A DNA stretch of 64,000 nt, taken from the NCBI GenBank assembly GCA_013397435.1, contig VZRG01000158.1, positions 109,522-173,521 on the forward strand. Reading direction: 5' to 3'. A model generated the notes under the pieces. It did not search any database, was not told where the DNA came from, and was given only the letters and a program-made list of their open reading frames with translations. Source of the DNA: Erythrocercus mccallii (taxonomy: Eukaryota > Chordata > Aves > Passeriformes > Dicruridae). Positions 39,869-51,834 of this stretch are shown one piece after another (the stretch's first letter is position 1; each line of letters opens with the position of its first letter). The translations under genes and the position numbers were made by a program.

Positions 39869-41455
39869 TGATCAATATTTAACCGTGACAAATGATTCAT
39901 GGGTTGGAAATAGAAATAGATAAAATGAATGAACATGAAATGAACATGAAATAGATATAAAGTAAATATTATAAAGAAAAAAGATAAAAAGAAATATTAT
40001 AGAACCACAATATTTTGCTGAAAACCACTGGGGAAATGCTCATATATATATTATATAAAAGAGAGGGGAAATATTTTTGCATTTTTTTCTGACTGATTGT
40101 ACAGGTTGACTTTGAATCTCTGCTAAGAAGTATTTAGCTAGCATCCAAGCTTCTTGAAAACATTTTATCATTTTTTCCCTCTTCTTCTTTTGTATCTCTC
40201 TTTCTTATATTTACAAAATTGTCTTAGCTAGAGTTAAAATTTATTACACTGAACTTTTGAGTTTGGTGGGTTTTTGCACTTTCATTCCTACAGAGCTGTT
40301 AAGTTCAAGATTATTACAGGCACTAAGAGGATTTTCAGTATCTACACCACACGCCTACTTTCTCTAAGTCATGCTTATGGTGCTGCAAAAGGTTATACCA
40401 TGACCTGCTCCAGCACTCTCCAGTCCACACAGAGCTAATTCGGGTTTTCCATCACTGCTAGCTTTTCTGCCAGTGAGTATTTCTCAGTTACTGTCACTGC
40501 CATGTTTTGTTGAGGGCTGGTTTTCTCAAAACACTGGTTAGCCACAGATTTTGAAGCCATGGGTTGTCTGTGGCACCATATCTAGAATTAAGCTAATTAT
40601 CTAGAATAAAATACTTCATTTCTAAACCACTAAAGTCATTACAACTCTTTGAAATTTGGTGTTCAGAATTTTTTCCCCACCCCACTCTCCATGGTGAGAT
40701 TAAGTAAATTCTCAAATGAATGGCAAAATAAAATGCTTTTATGATTGAATCTCAAAAGCTTAGAGAAGCAAGATCAAATCTTAGAGGCAAGACGAAATCT
40801 TAGAAACTCCTCTGTGCTGATGGATTCTGGTAACTCACTTTGTTTTTTTCCTCAGTTGGGACCTTGAAAAGTGTCTCAGAACTTTCAATGTTTTAGGAGA
40901 TTGAGACAGTTTTACAGAGAGAGAAATTCAGTCTTCTCTCTCCTTTAATATAAAATGCTGTCCAATTATTATTGTAAGACAGTTTTTTATCTAATGTATA
41001 ATAAAATGTGCTTCTTCCTTCTTAACCTTTAAAGTGGCTTTTTTTTTTTAAAGTCACTGCACTGTAGCACTGCAGCTTCATAAGTTGGAAAGATATTGAA
41101 AAAATCCATAAGCAATAAGAAAGGATTATTTGAAAGAAGAATAGAGAGAACTTGCTTTAGAGACCTCTTCATTTGCCATTCCCTTTGTCACAGTCTTGGA
41201 AGCTACACACATTTAGTTTTCTTCAATAAAACCTTGAACCAAAGGACCAGAATACCTGAGAGCATAAACAGCATACCACTGAAAGGAAAAGAGAGTATTC
41301 TGTGGTTGCTGTGTGCAACAAAACTGATATCCTCCATGTGCAGAAACATGGGGGCAGATGTGCAGTGCCTATCTTTTATCTCCCCACAGTGGCATGGCAC
41401 TCCTGACTGGAAAGAAGAGAAAACCCTGTGCAAGTGCTGAAAGTGAAACCACGAG

Positions 41456-41531
41456 ATTGATGTGATGATGTGATGTGATGAGATGTGATGAGATGATGTG
41501 ATGATGTATTGTGACGTGATGATGTGATGTG
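41456..41531 (+). repeat. GATGT/GATGA-type minisatellite
   Basis: About 75 bases of interspersed GATGT, GATGA and GATGTGAT units (for example gatgatgtgatgtgatgaga). It gives spurious Ser/His-rich frames (SSHH, ITSSH) on the minus strand. Mixed 3-, 5- and 8-base periods indicate repeated slippage. Length polymorphism is likely but cannot be shown from one sequence. Confidence 0.93.
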
Positions 41532-44500
41532 GCAGATGTAGATAGGTAACTCTGGAAAGAAAAGGTAAAAAAAATGGAAAAACAAGAAGCAATGAATCAA
41601 AATTTTTAAAGAGTAGGTACAAATTAGTGATTTTGATTATTTAAGCCTGAAATCCCTCATGCAAAAACTCCAGTCTTTCCTGTACAACAGCTGTGAAATG
41701 CAATAGGTGGGGATGGGTCATTTTGTACACCACACTGTGGATGCTCCATGGCAGGCAGAGGTGCCATCACAGGGGATGTTACTCTCCAAAACTCAGCAGC
41801 AGTAGGAGGAGGGACTATGCAGGAATATCTGATTCCTCCTACACTGTCCATTTCTGTATCTTGACTTCCCTGGCAGAAACTGTTGTGTGGCAGTATTTTT
41901 GTGCATGGAGTCAATAACCTGCCAAAAGTCAGCCAATGTAAGTATTCAAGTGTGTCTAATTGTTAAAAATGTTAGGCACATCTGAAATGGGCCGAAAAAA
42001 GGTCTGCTCAAGGGTATATTATTTTTTACTGAGACTTTATGGTAGATTTCTTTTTGTTGTATTTAGGCATCATTCAGAGTAAAATTGAAAAAATATTTGG
42101 TTTTTGCTCTTTAGAATTTTGGCACCCGGGAGTAGTTGGGCATAATCATATTAAATGCAAAGAACAAATAATGGTATCAGACTATAGGAAAAAAGAGACT
42201 GAGATATTTCTTATTTCTAAACCAGCAGTAAATTAATTGCTTTCCTGTAAAAAAATATGCTTATCCAAATCTTTATATGCCAGCTTTGGAAGAGAAAGTT
42301 TATCCAGCTCTTCCCAAAGCACAGCTCTTTTCCCTAAAAGCTGAACATTCAGGGCAATTCAGAGGGACTCAGCTGCTGGCTCTGGCAGCAGAGCACCACC
42401 TTACAGCTGTGTGCCCTCATCCCCACTGCACAGGAGAGCAGAACTGACACATTAGTGACACAATTCCTGTTGTCTGTCAGAAACTCATTCTCCTTTGACT
42501 TAACAAGCTGCTTAGCACGTGCGTTGGTTTCCTTCGGCGCCGTGCCTCCAGAGGGTGCAGACCTGGGCATCACAGGTAGGCAATGCCCAAACAGGCTGGA
42601 TTGATTCCCTCAAATCTGGAACCAAAAATGTCTTCATGTGGTCCCAGTGCTTGGGATGTGTCTGGGAAGACATGCCCATGTTTCTGGACTCTTGTAGGTC
42701 ACTGCCATGTGTGAAACAGAGGGCTTCACATATGTGCCTTACTTAGGATGCAAGCATTATGCCACACACTTGCACTCACATTTATACAATTTTTGAGCCC
42801 CTCCAGGTGGAGATGACGTCAAATTTCTAAATCTTCAAGACTTAAAATAGCAATGATCTTTTATAGGCTAAATACACAGTTATTAGATTTTCTTGACAGA
42901 AACCCCTAACATCCATTCTCGACCCTCTAGAATGAAGTTGCTGTAACTAGGATTTAAAAATCTGGGAATCAAAGTAAGAGTTCAGAAGCTGGTTTTAACC
43001 TCCTCCCAAGCATTTAATTTTAGGATCTGCATCCCAAAGCAGGACCTGGCAGCAGCATGCTGACACTGCCAAACTTAACCATTCCCAAGATGATCTTCGT
43101 GAGGTGTGAATTTCAGCTACACTCTGCAGAGGCTCTGGGGTGTGACTCTGCCCCATCTGTGCCACATGGATCACCTTGGGCCACAGGGCCAGCTAACATC
43201 ACACTGCATTCACTGCATCCCCAAATTTATTGGTTCTGGAGTTAGAGGCTAGCAACTACAGCTGAAAAGCCCTCCTCTTTGATCCAAAAATTTGAGTTTG
43301 ATTTTTATCCAGAATCTGAATAAACTTAATTTTGAAATATTAAAAGCATCACAGAATGAGATAACTGCTTTCTGTTGGGCTCCAGGCTGATCTCTCACCT
43401 GTCAAGTCCCTATCCAGCTTTGAGTCAGATCCCCAAACTGACAGCAAGTTGAATTTTCCTCTTAATGTCAGTTTTGAATCAGAACGTTTGCAAACACTTA
43501 GATTTTACCCATAGTAAAACACTAGAGTAGTAAAAATCACAGAACTTTTTATAATAAATGATAAAATGCGAGCTGATTGTTTCTGATTCTTATATAATTT
43601 AAACAATTTTTAAAAGAGATTTTTTCTCATCTTTATTACTGTTTGTAGTCTTATTCCAGATTGGTTCATTTTGCAAAAGGGGTACACAGCCATTCTTCAT
43701 TTCTTGTTAAGAAATTTTTGCTGAAGAATGAGGAATCCTTAAGGGATTATCTTTGAAAAGAAAGAAGCAGATAAAGAAAACACAGAGAAGAATGCCATTA
43801 AATATGAATATTGCGTTAGTGGAACTGTCAGGCACCTTGAGATTTCAAATCCCTTCACTCTGTTCCCCTCACTATTACCATCAAGGAAATCATATATTTT
43901 GCAAGGGCCTGATTCTCCATTCATTTAGCATGTTGCAGAGCAGAATTTCTTCCTTTTCTGTGACTAGAATGGCAAGTAGCTTCCACAAAAAAGGAGCCAA
44001 GCCCAGAGAACTGAAACAGATGCCTGATGAATGTGCACTCCTATAAAATATTGAGGCAGTCCACATAGTCATTTGAAGTGTTCTAACTTTTAAGGAGATG
44101 AGCAGGTGGCCAGAATGTATGGCATCCATCAGGTGCTGGCATGCAGTTATGTGTACAGATGCCAGTAAGTAGGTAGAATAAATTCACAGCTCGCATCACC
44201 ACCAGAAAGACTTTTCCTTTAAAATCTTCCACTTCCAATTGCCAAGGCATTGTCTGCCCCTCTCAAAGTGCAGCAGCTGGAAAGGGAAAAAAGCACAGGA
44301 ATAAAGCCAAGCTGCCAAAAGGGAAAGGTGGCTTCAGGTGAGCCCCGGCCAGCTCCCAGCACAGCCGGCAGGAATGCAGCCAGCCTGCCCGACTGCATCG
44401 CCGGGCACACCGTATGCTCATTAACAAGGCAACTGCAGGGAACAAAACACCGACCATATGCTCGTCCTGCCCTGCTCCTCCCTCTGCTTAAGGTCCCATT

Positions 44501-44840
44501 AAACTACAATGAGCACCAATGTACCTTGAGAGGGGGTCAGGAGGCCGTGCAGATTCAGGTACTAGATCCCATTTTGTCTACAGCTGGCATCAGCAGCTTG
44601 TTGTAAAATCTCCTGAGCCACAAGGTAGACCCTGAGCAGCCCAGAGCTCTGTTTTCCAGCATACAGGAAGCCCAGCGCAGGAAAACTGGGTTCAGGACTT
44701 CCACAAGCCAAGTTCTTAGCCGCTACTGACACATAATGCGTTTAACATATACAAATAGGAATCCTTTTCAATTATTTTTTCACACTGTTACTTAGAAGTC
44801 TTTCCTTTTCCAATGTTTAATTGAACCAAAACCAATTTAA

Positions 44841-44912
44841 CAGGCTGTTGGACAAGATGATCATCATAGGTCCCCCTTCCAACTGAAAATGGTCTAGTCT
44901 AGTCTCTTCTAT
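44841..44912 (+). mobile_element. CR1 LINE terminal scrap
   Basis: The plus strand reads ggctgttggacaagatgatc, then aggtcccccttccaactgaa, which is the near-terminal CR1 block (ttggactagatgatct...ggtcccttccaacc). It is followed by ggtctagtctagtctcttct, a decayed version of the terminal octamer-type repeat. Only the last about 70 bases survive. Confidence 0.75.
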
Positions 44913-46122
44913 CCCAATGCTTAATTCATCTTAATCTACAGAGTATGGATAACCACATCATATCTGCTTTGGGAGAGAAATACTCCTCCCATTCCTTACC
45001 TTTCTGTCTGCTACCTCTGGTGAGTGCACACAAGAGGTCATTTCCATTATTCCCATTCAAGCCTGTATTGATATAGGAATTAGATTAGATTTCAGATGAT
45101 GCTTGGACCTGATAAACCTCTCTCTTCTTCTGCAGGGGGTGATCCAATGGCTAAGACTCAGGCTTGGACTTCAGGGAAGGTACCTAGCACCTTGTTCTTC
45201 TGCACATTCCCATTCTGACCATGGCCAAGAGATCTCTTCTACCATAAGGAAGAGCTTTGGAAAATGAACATGTGACAGAAACTCAGGCCCTTCTGGATGT
45301 CATTCCTCTTTCACCTGAATGCTCCTGCCTGCATAGTTATCCCTAGCTCTGGGCACACAGAGCAATTGCAGCATTCAGCTGGTGTTGGACTGAAATTTTT
45401 GACAGACCCTCTACATACAGGGACCTGATTCTCTGTTTAAAGAGACCCCACCATTGGTCCTTGTGCCAAATTGGAGCAAATGAAATCAACAGTGAGCTAA
45501 AACTGTGCCGAGCAGGAGCACCTAGACTGCAAGTCTAGGTGGAGTTTAAAATAAAGTTCAAAACATAGCAAAAAGGTGGTTAATAATACATAAGAACATG
45601 TTTTCAGACTACACTGCCGTCTTTAATCTGTGATCGAATAGTACAACAGATACTACCAATGGAAGAGGGCAACAAAGGGAATTAGTCTAATCCATCAGCA
45701 CTAAAAGCTTGGGAAAAGACCAGCATGAACCACAATGCAGGCCAAAAAATATGCCCATAGAGAGGTAGTGGGAAGAAAGGAAAGTGTGGAAAAAAAATTT
45801 AAATGCCTGCATCCCTGCTCTCCTTTCTATAGAAGAAGTTGTACTTGAAGTAATGAATACACTCTGTCTTGTGGCGATGAGCAGCAGAGTGGAATTACAG
45901 ATTTACAACAGAGGTAGAAAGCCATTAGATGAATTGCAGGACCTTTTATTACCAATTGCAATTTCATGGCAGAGTTATTATTTATTAAATACAGAAGCAG
46001 CCAGTTGAATTTTAACTGCTCTTTGGTTTAATTCCTCTTATAAAAAAGGCTGAAGAAATTACACAGAGCAGACTAAAAGTGCTCTGCAGTAGCAGGCTTC
46101 TTTCTCACTGCCTTCACATGGA

Positions 46123-46162
46123 TATACACACACACACGCACGCACATACACACACACGCACA
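46123..46162 (+). repeat. (CA)n microsatellite with CG interruptions
   Basis: An imperfect dinucleotide repeat, acacacacacgcacgcacat followed by acacacacgcaca. Confidence 0.95.
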
Positions 46163-46803
46163 GAAATAAAGGGATGGAAGGGGAACCCAATTTCCCTTTA
46201 AAAAAGCCTAAGGTAGAGTAAAATAAATGTACTGTACTGCTATTCTTACTGCACCTCAAAAGCAGTTTGGACAATGTAGCACCCTCAAGTACTGAAGCTG
46301 AGTTTTTTACCATCTCCAGAAAAAGATACTATTTACTCCTTGCTCTCTCATACAAAACCAATGTGCAGACAGAAAACAAATCCATGAAATGACATGATCC
46401 AGATCAGAACTAGTACATGGGTGGGAGGAAGAAGATTATATTGGCCATAATATACAATTGCATCCCAGGTCATCTCCATGAAGAGGGATTATGTCTATTT
46501 TCAGGCAGCAAAAGTGTTGAGATATTCGAACCTCAGCAGCTTTGTGCCAGCGCTTACTTTGGATTCACTGAACTGCAGAGCAGTGGAAAGGAGGGGTAAC
46601 CAGAGAGAAGTGAAGAAATATCCACTGAAGAAACTGTCTCAGCTTCACAGAGAGCTCTCATGGCTCAGATAGCTAAGGCTTTGTTCATATTTATCTGTCA
46701 TTGCACACTGGCACAAACAGGGTGTTTAATAACTTATGTTGGCCAGAAGACCAAAAGCCATAAAAAAAATTCTTTTTTTAAAATTTTTTCTTTAGTGTTC
46801 AGC

Positions 46804-46822
46804 AAATAATAATAATAATAAA
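46804..46822 (+). repeat. (AAT)n microsatellite
   Basis: About six tandem AAT units (aaataataataataataaa). Confidence 0.9.
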
Positions 46823-49800
46823 GATTATTCAGAACAAAAAAAAATACAAAATTTCTATAACATATATTTTGTATATAAATAGTAGTTTTATGCAAGCCAG
46901 CTATTTTTAGACTATAATGTAGATTAGCTTGGTGTGATACAAACCTTCATTTCCAAAATAACATAGTCTTTTGCTAATATATTTTTCAGGCATAGTTCTT
47001 TGGATATTACCTGATATTCTTTAGCAGTACATTGATGTTCCTGATCACATTATGAAATATACTTTCATTAAAAATGTGAAAATGAACTGATATCATTTCC
47101 ATTTCTACACAAATAAAACCATTCAATTACGGTTCCAATCCAATGGAGAAGTGGAGCAGGACTGCCTCACATGCTGACTTGAACACAGAAAGCACAGTTC
47201 AAAGAAACAAGACTGTCTAAAGAAAAATACAAAATTTAGCAATCAGTTTAAGGCTGTGGATACAGTCGATGTAAGTGTTCACACTCCAGTGACCAAAAAG
47301 GCAGCAAACTCTAACTAGGTAAATAAACTGTATCCAGTATTTTTATCTCCCCACATTTTGAGACTGTTGTGTCTCTTAGATCATCCACACTGCAGTAAGG
47401 TGAAAACAATGTGCATATCTCATGCTAATGATTCTTTGCTTACCATTGTAAATCTGAGTATTATGATACAAATGCTCAGAGAAATGTGAACTGGGTGTTG
47501 GTTTTGGAGTGGGTATGATTACCCTCACCATGGCATTGCACACAGGAAGCTCTCACCAGCAGCTGAGGACAGCTGCTCTGTGTGCAGGAAGGTGAGGACC
47601 AGCAGCACCAGATCTTCATGCGAATAAATGGGCTCTGCCTTTTCCAGCTCACAGGTTGTGCACAAGCATGTGAGCAGCTGATCTGGCTTGCTACATATGG
47701 GAGGTAAGCTGTGGATTCTTTTCACGTTCGTAATGATATGCCTATATGTTTTAAGCAGAGATTATTTACTGTCTATACAGATTAAACAACATCTCCCTTA
47801 GTTAGCTGAGAAATTTCTAGTGCTTGTCCAAACATACCTCTGAAACAGGTAATATTGTTCTTGTAATAAAGCAATACAGGAGAAAATAATAAGTATCATC
47901 TAGGAAGCAGGAGTGTCAGAAGTTTCGAGTGCATAACAGTGGTGTGGGCGGAATACATGAAATAGCAAATACAATATCTAATTTGCTAAAGTCATTAGAT
48001 GCAAACCAGAAATCAGTGTGGGAGACATTCGTTGCGCCTGCTGCTCAGAGCTAAGTTTTCAGAACTTTTATAAAGACCAAAACTGTTGAAGAGTTCCTTA
48101 GGTTTTATCTTTGGAACAGAAAGAAAATTGGAAGGGAAAATAATTATTGTTATGCATCCACATGTATCAAGCCAGTGAGAGATTAATGAAGGAAGAGGAA
48201 AATGTCTCTACACTCAAAGCATTCAAAGTTTTGTAGCACAATTTTCTTCAGGAGAAAATAATGTTTTCTGTGGTTATGAACATGCAAAAAGATTCCAGAC
48301 TTTATATGAACTGCTGCTCAGGGATTAGATGAGGATTTAATATCTTTCTCAGAGAAAGGATTAATTAAAATCTGTCTTCTTTGGGAAGGTGATGAGCAAA
48401 ATAATTTCATATGCATATAGAGCTTTTGAATTTTTTCTCTACAGAAACAAACTGTATTTGATGACTTCTCATTTCATATCTTTTTCTTCAAAAAAAGGAA
48501 TAATTTTATACTTTTATTCATAGGACTTACTGAATGGATTTTAACATGCTTTCAAAATGTCAAAAAAAATGGAATAATGAGAGTCTCCTTTAGAAAACTG
48601 AAAAATTACTGTTAGGAGCTGAGGAAATACTGTTTAAAAATCACTAAGAATCTGTCCTTTTGCTACATATTTCACCATGCTTAACAGTGAAACTGGTTAG
48701 AAAGTCTACTAGCTAGTGATAAACCTAAGTGTATTTTTAATTTAATTATCATATTGTGAAAAGTTTTACTTCTCTTTCCACGAAAGGCCTCGATTGTCAT
48801 CAAAAAGCTGAAGCATGCACACACACAATTGTTTTTTGTTTATTTGCAGACTTTAGCAGCTGGTGTTTTAGAGAGCTTGAAGGAAGATCCAAGTAATCTG
48901 GCCCTGCCTCAGGGTGTTAAAGTTTGGAAATGTCTTTCACCACCTTGTGAAAGGAATGTCACAAATTAGAGCATCTCATAGGATACCTGCTTGTCAGCTC
49001 CTGCTGCCCTGTTTGATGAACATCAGTGTCCCTTGCTCAGGTGGTCAAGGTCTCTGGCCTGCAGCACAGCAAGGGTAAGGCCAAAAAGAGCAGGTGATAT
49101 TCCTCCTGATGAGCACACAAATAGTTAGTATAGCAGGGAACAGCATCCCTTGGATGGATTAGAGAACAGAATTGGATGATCTGGTCTACCAATTTAAACA
49201 TGGCTCAACTCCAAGGAGTGTTTGCCTGAACTTAAGGCAATCTTAGCCTATATGTTTATTATAGATTCAAGGAGCTCAAGAAAGGCTTGATGGCCTGCAA
49301 TTTTACAGTCACTGCATGGTCTTGTAAGATAAATATGGATTAACTGTCTTAGGATTAAATATTTAATGTAATAAAATGTTTTCTTGAAAGTATGGAAGTG
49401 TAACTTGGTCCCGCATTTTAATTACGCTTTAAAATAGTCCTCTCAATATCTAATTTGTTCTGTTCAAATCCCAGCATGCCCCAAAGATAAATCTCTTCTG
49501 TTTGAAGAAGGTTGAGAGAGTCAAAGGAGAAGATCAAATAATTAGGCATAGGTGAATTTAAAATCACTGTTCCAGACTGTCAAATAGATTAGACTTCAAA
49601 GACAGAACACTAAATTATACATATGCATAATATATATGTGCAATTTCTCATTCCATTTTTGTAATTGAAAAAAGAAAAAAAGAAAATTTTTTTTTTATTA
49701 ATTCATCCCAGACTCTCTAGATACTCGATACTAGGTCAGCAATTACATTAAAAAAGTTGTAGTGAAATCTTTGTGGTACCTGCCCAAAATTAACCTGAGC

Positions 49801-51812
49801 CTGTACCGCATCACACCATATCCATAGCTCTGTCTAGCTGAGACTGGGTATGCATTTCACCTTCTGTACCTTTACTCCTACACTGCTTTTTGGATCTGTG
49901 TTAATAAACTATGAGGATGGGAGGTATGAGCTCACTCACAATGAAATGAAAATAGAAAATTTGAGCTGTCTTGCTTTAGGTTAGGTAACAGGTTTTTAGT
50001 TTAATTACAAGACGATCAAGCTATAATGTTTTAAAACTTGTAAAATGAAAAAAAATTAAATATTCCACAGGGAAAGTGCTGAAGTTGAAATTTCTCTGGC
50101 CTTTTATTTTAGCTGAAATAAAGTCTCTGCTAAGTTGAACGCTGCTTGTGAAAGCAAAAACACCATTATGATTTTATCACATCGGCCTCTTACTGGTTCT
50201 TAGTGGTTTGCCTGCAAATGAACCCAGATCTTATCTTTGTGTCATCACTTAAGAGCAACATCCTTCAGTTCAGGTCAGAGACAGAATATTTTTCCTCCTC
50301 TCCTCAGTTCCTGGTAACAACCAAGCTGCTGCATAAGAAGAACTAATAACACAGAGGGAGAATCCTCCCACCTTTCTCACCTGGACTCATCCCCTTTGCC
50401 CACAGCAAATCTCCAGTCCTGGGTGTCCCTCAGTAGGCTCAAGTTTCCCAGAGTAGGGAACACAGCCATGCAAGGTTAGGGATATAGTTCCAATGGCAGG
50501 TAGGTTAGGGTTTTTGGCCACCACCCACAGCATCAACTTAGTGACTGGGTTTTTAAATGCTTTTTTATAGCACAGACCATTAAACCACAGAATGCCCTTC
50601 CTGAACACTATAAAGTGGATAAATAATGAGGTCGGCTATCAGTGGATTCTGCATCTTCACTGCTGCCATTCAAATGGAAGAGTGAACCCAGCAATTAAAA
50701 GGAAAGGGGTGAGCAACAGTGAATTTTACAGCACGGAGCACCCTGAAAGCCACGCAAGTTAATACGTGATAGTAGAGCCAGTTTATAAAGTGGCCACACT
50801 GCCTGAGTGGCCACATTCTGGTGATATACTTCACTTCATAAAGACTCCTCATTAATTAACACATTTGGTTTTGATTGCTGATGGCAGGGTTTCAGCTGCA
50901 GCAGGGCAGACTCTCTGGGGACAGGGAACTTGATTGCAGGAGCAAACAAACCAAATCCACTCATGGAGGTGAATTGTCAAGTTTGCCCTGGTGTACCGCC
51001 TACACCTGTGCAGTGGGAAAAAGAGTGCTTGTGACAAGCATGACTTTAAAATGAAGCTTCACACGTCCTGACACCTACCTTTCTTCTGGAGACCAAAGCA
51101 AATGTGATTTTTTTTTCCCATTTCACAGTGAAAATTTAGTTTGATCCTCAGCCTGAAGAGACAAGATGAAATTTCATTTGTGCACAGTCATTGTCCCATA
51201 AGTATATTTAAAAAAATCAATAGGCACAGCTGTCCTATGGCCTGCCTTTATTGTACAGTACATTGATGCTACAAAAACCAACGTTCCCAGAAGCCCACAA
51301 CCACAGTCAGGTATAAGAAACCTTGGATACGACAGCTTGCAAGTGGCTGACCAGTTTCTAGGATTTTGCAGTATTGTGACACTTTTTTCCCTCCAGACGG
51401 CTTTCCAAAGACCACTTCAGTGGATTCTTTGAAAATTAAGCACACAGTACAGGGTCTGCTTTTTAAAAGCCAGAAATCATCTGCTCCCTATGTGTGGGGC
51501 ATCATGCTTGTTTTCAAACTCAAGTGGAATTTTGAGGACAAATCCAGCATATAAAAACTAGCTAACATTGATGGGTTGCCTTGAAAAGCTGATAGAGGCT
51601 TGACAGACCATCCTTGAGTTTTACCTGTGAAAAAGATAAAGGACAGCTGTCTCTGCTGATGTTTAAAAATCAGCAACAGCACTCATCCATAGTATCTCCA
51701 ACAGAAGCCCTACATACTGTCCACTGGAACCAGAAGAAAATACCCTAGAGATGCAGAAGACAGCAGGGTGGGTCTCTCAAGGTAATTACAGGTTACTGAC
51801 ACACCGATCCTG

Positions 51813-51834
51813 ATGGTTCCAGATGGTTCCAGCA
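51813..51834. repeat. Tandem duplication, 11-base unit
   Basis: The unit gatggttccag appears twice head to tail with no spacer. Confidence 0.85.

Larger units (their letters stand above)
31151..44840. other. Non-coding DNA, inferred intron 1 or 5' flank of NPSR1
   Basis: No gene is supported with confidence. The stretch contains poly(T) and poly(A) runs, a (CAAA/CAAG)n tract, a GATGT satellite and two CpG clusters near 42520 and 44345, listed separately. A G+C-richer patch at 33570-33830 and another near 34430-34640 may be old repeat remnants but could not be assigned. Confidence 0.5.

Noticed and set aside
41203..41622. 139-codon minus-strand frame with SSHHITSSHH repeats
   Set aside because: The low-complexity part is a translation of the GATGT minisatellite, and no protein similarity is apparent on either side.
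44960..45050. Minus-strand peptide with KGKEWEEYFSPK, recalling the NPSR1 N-terminal motif GKEWGSFYYSFK
   Set aside because: No ATG lies upstream before a stop, no splice donor follows the expected lysine, and the similarity stops at a few residues.
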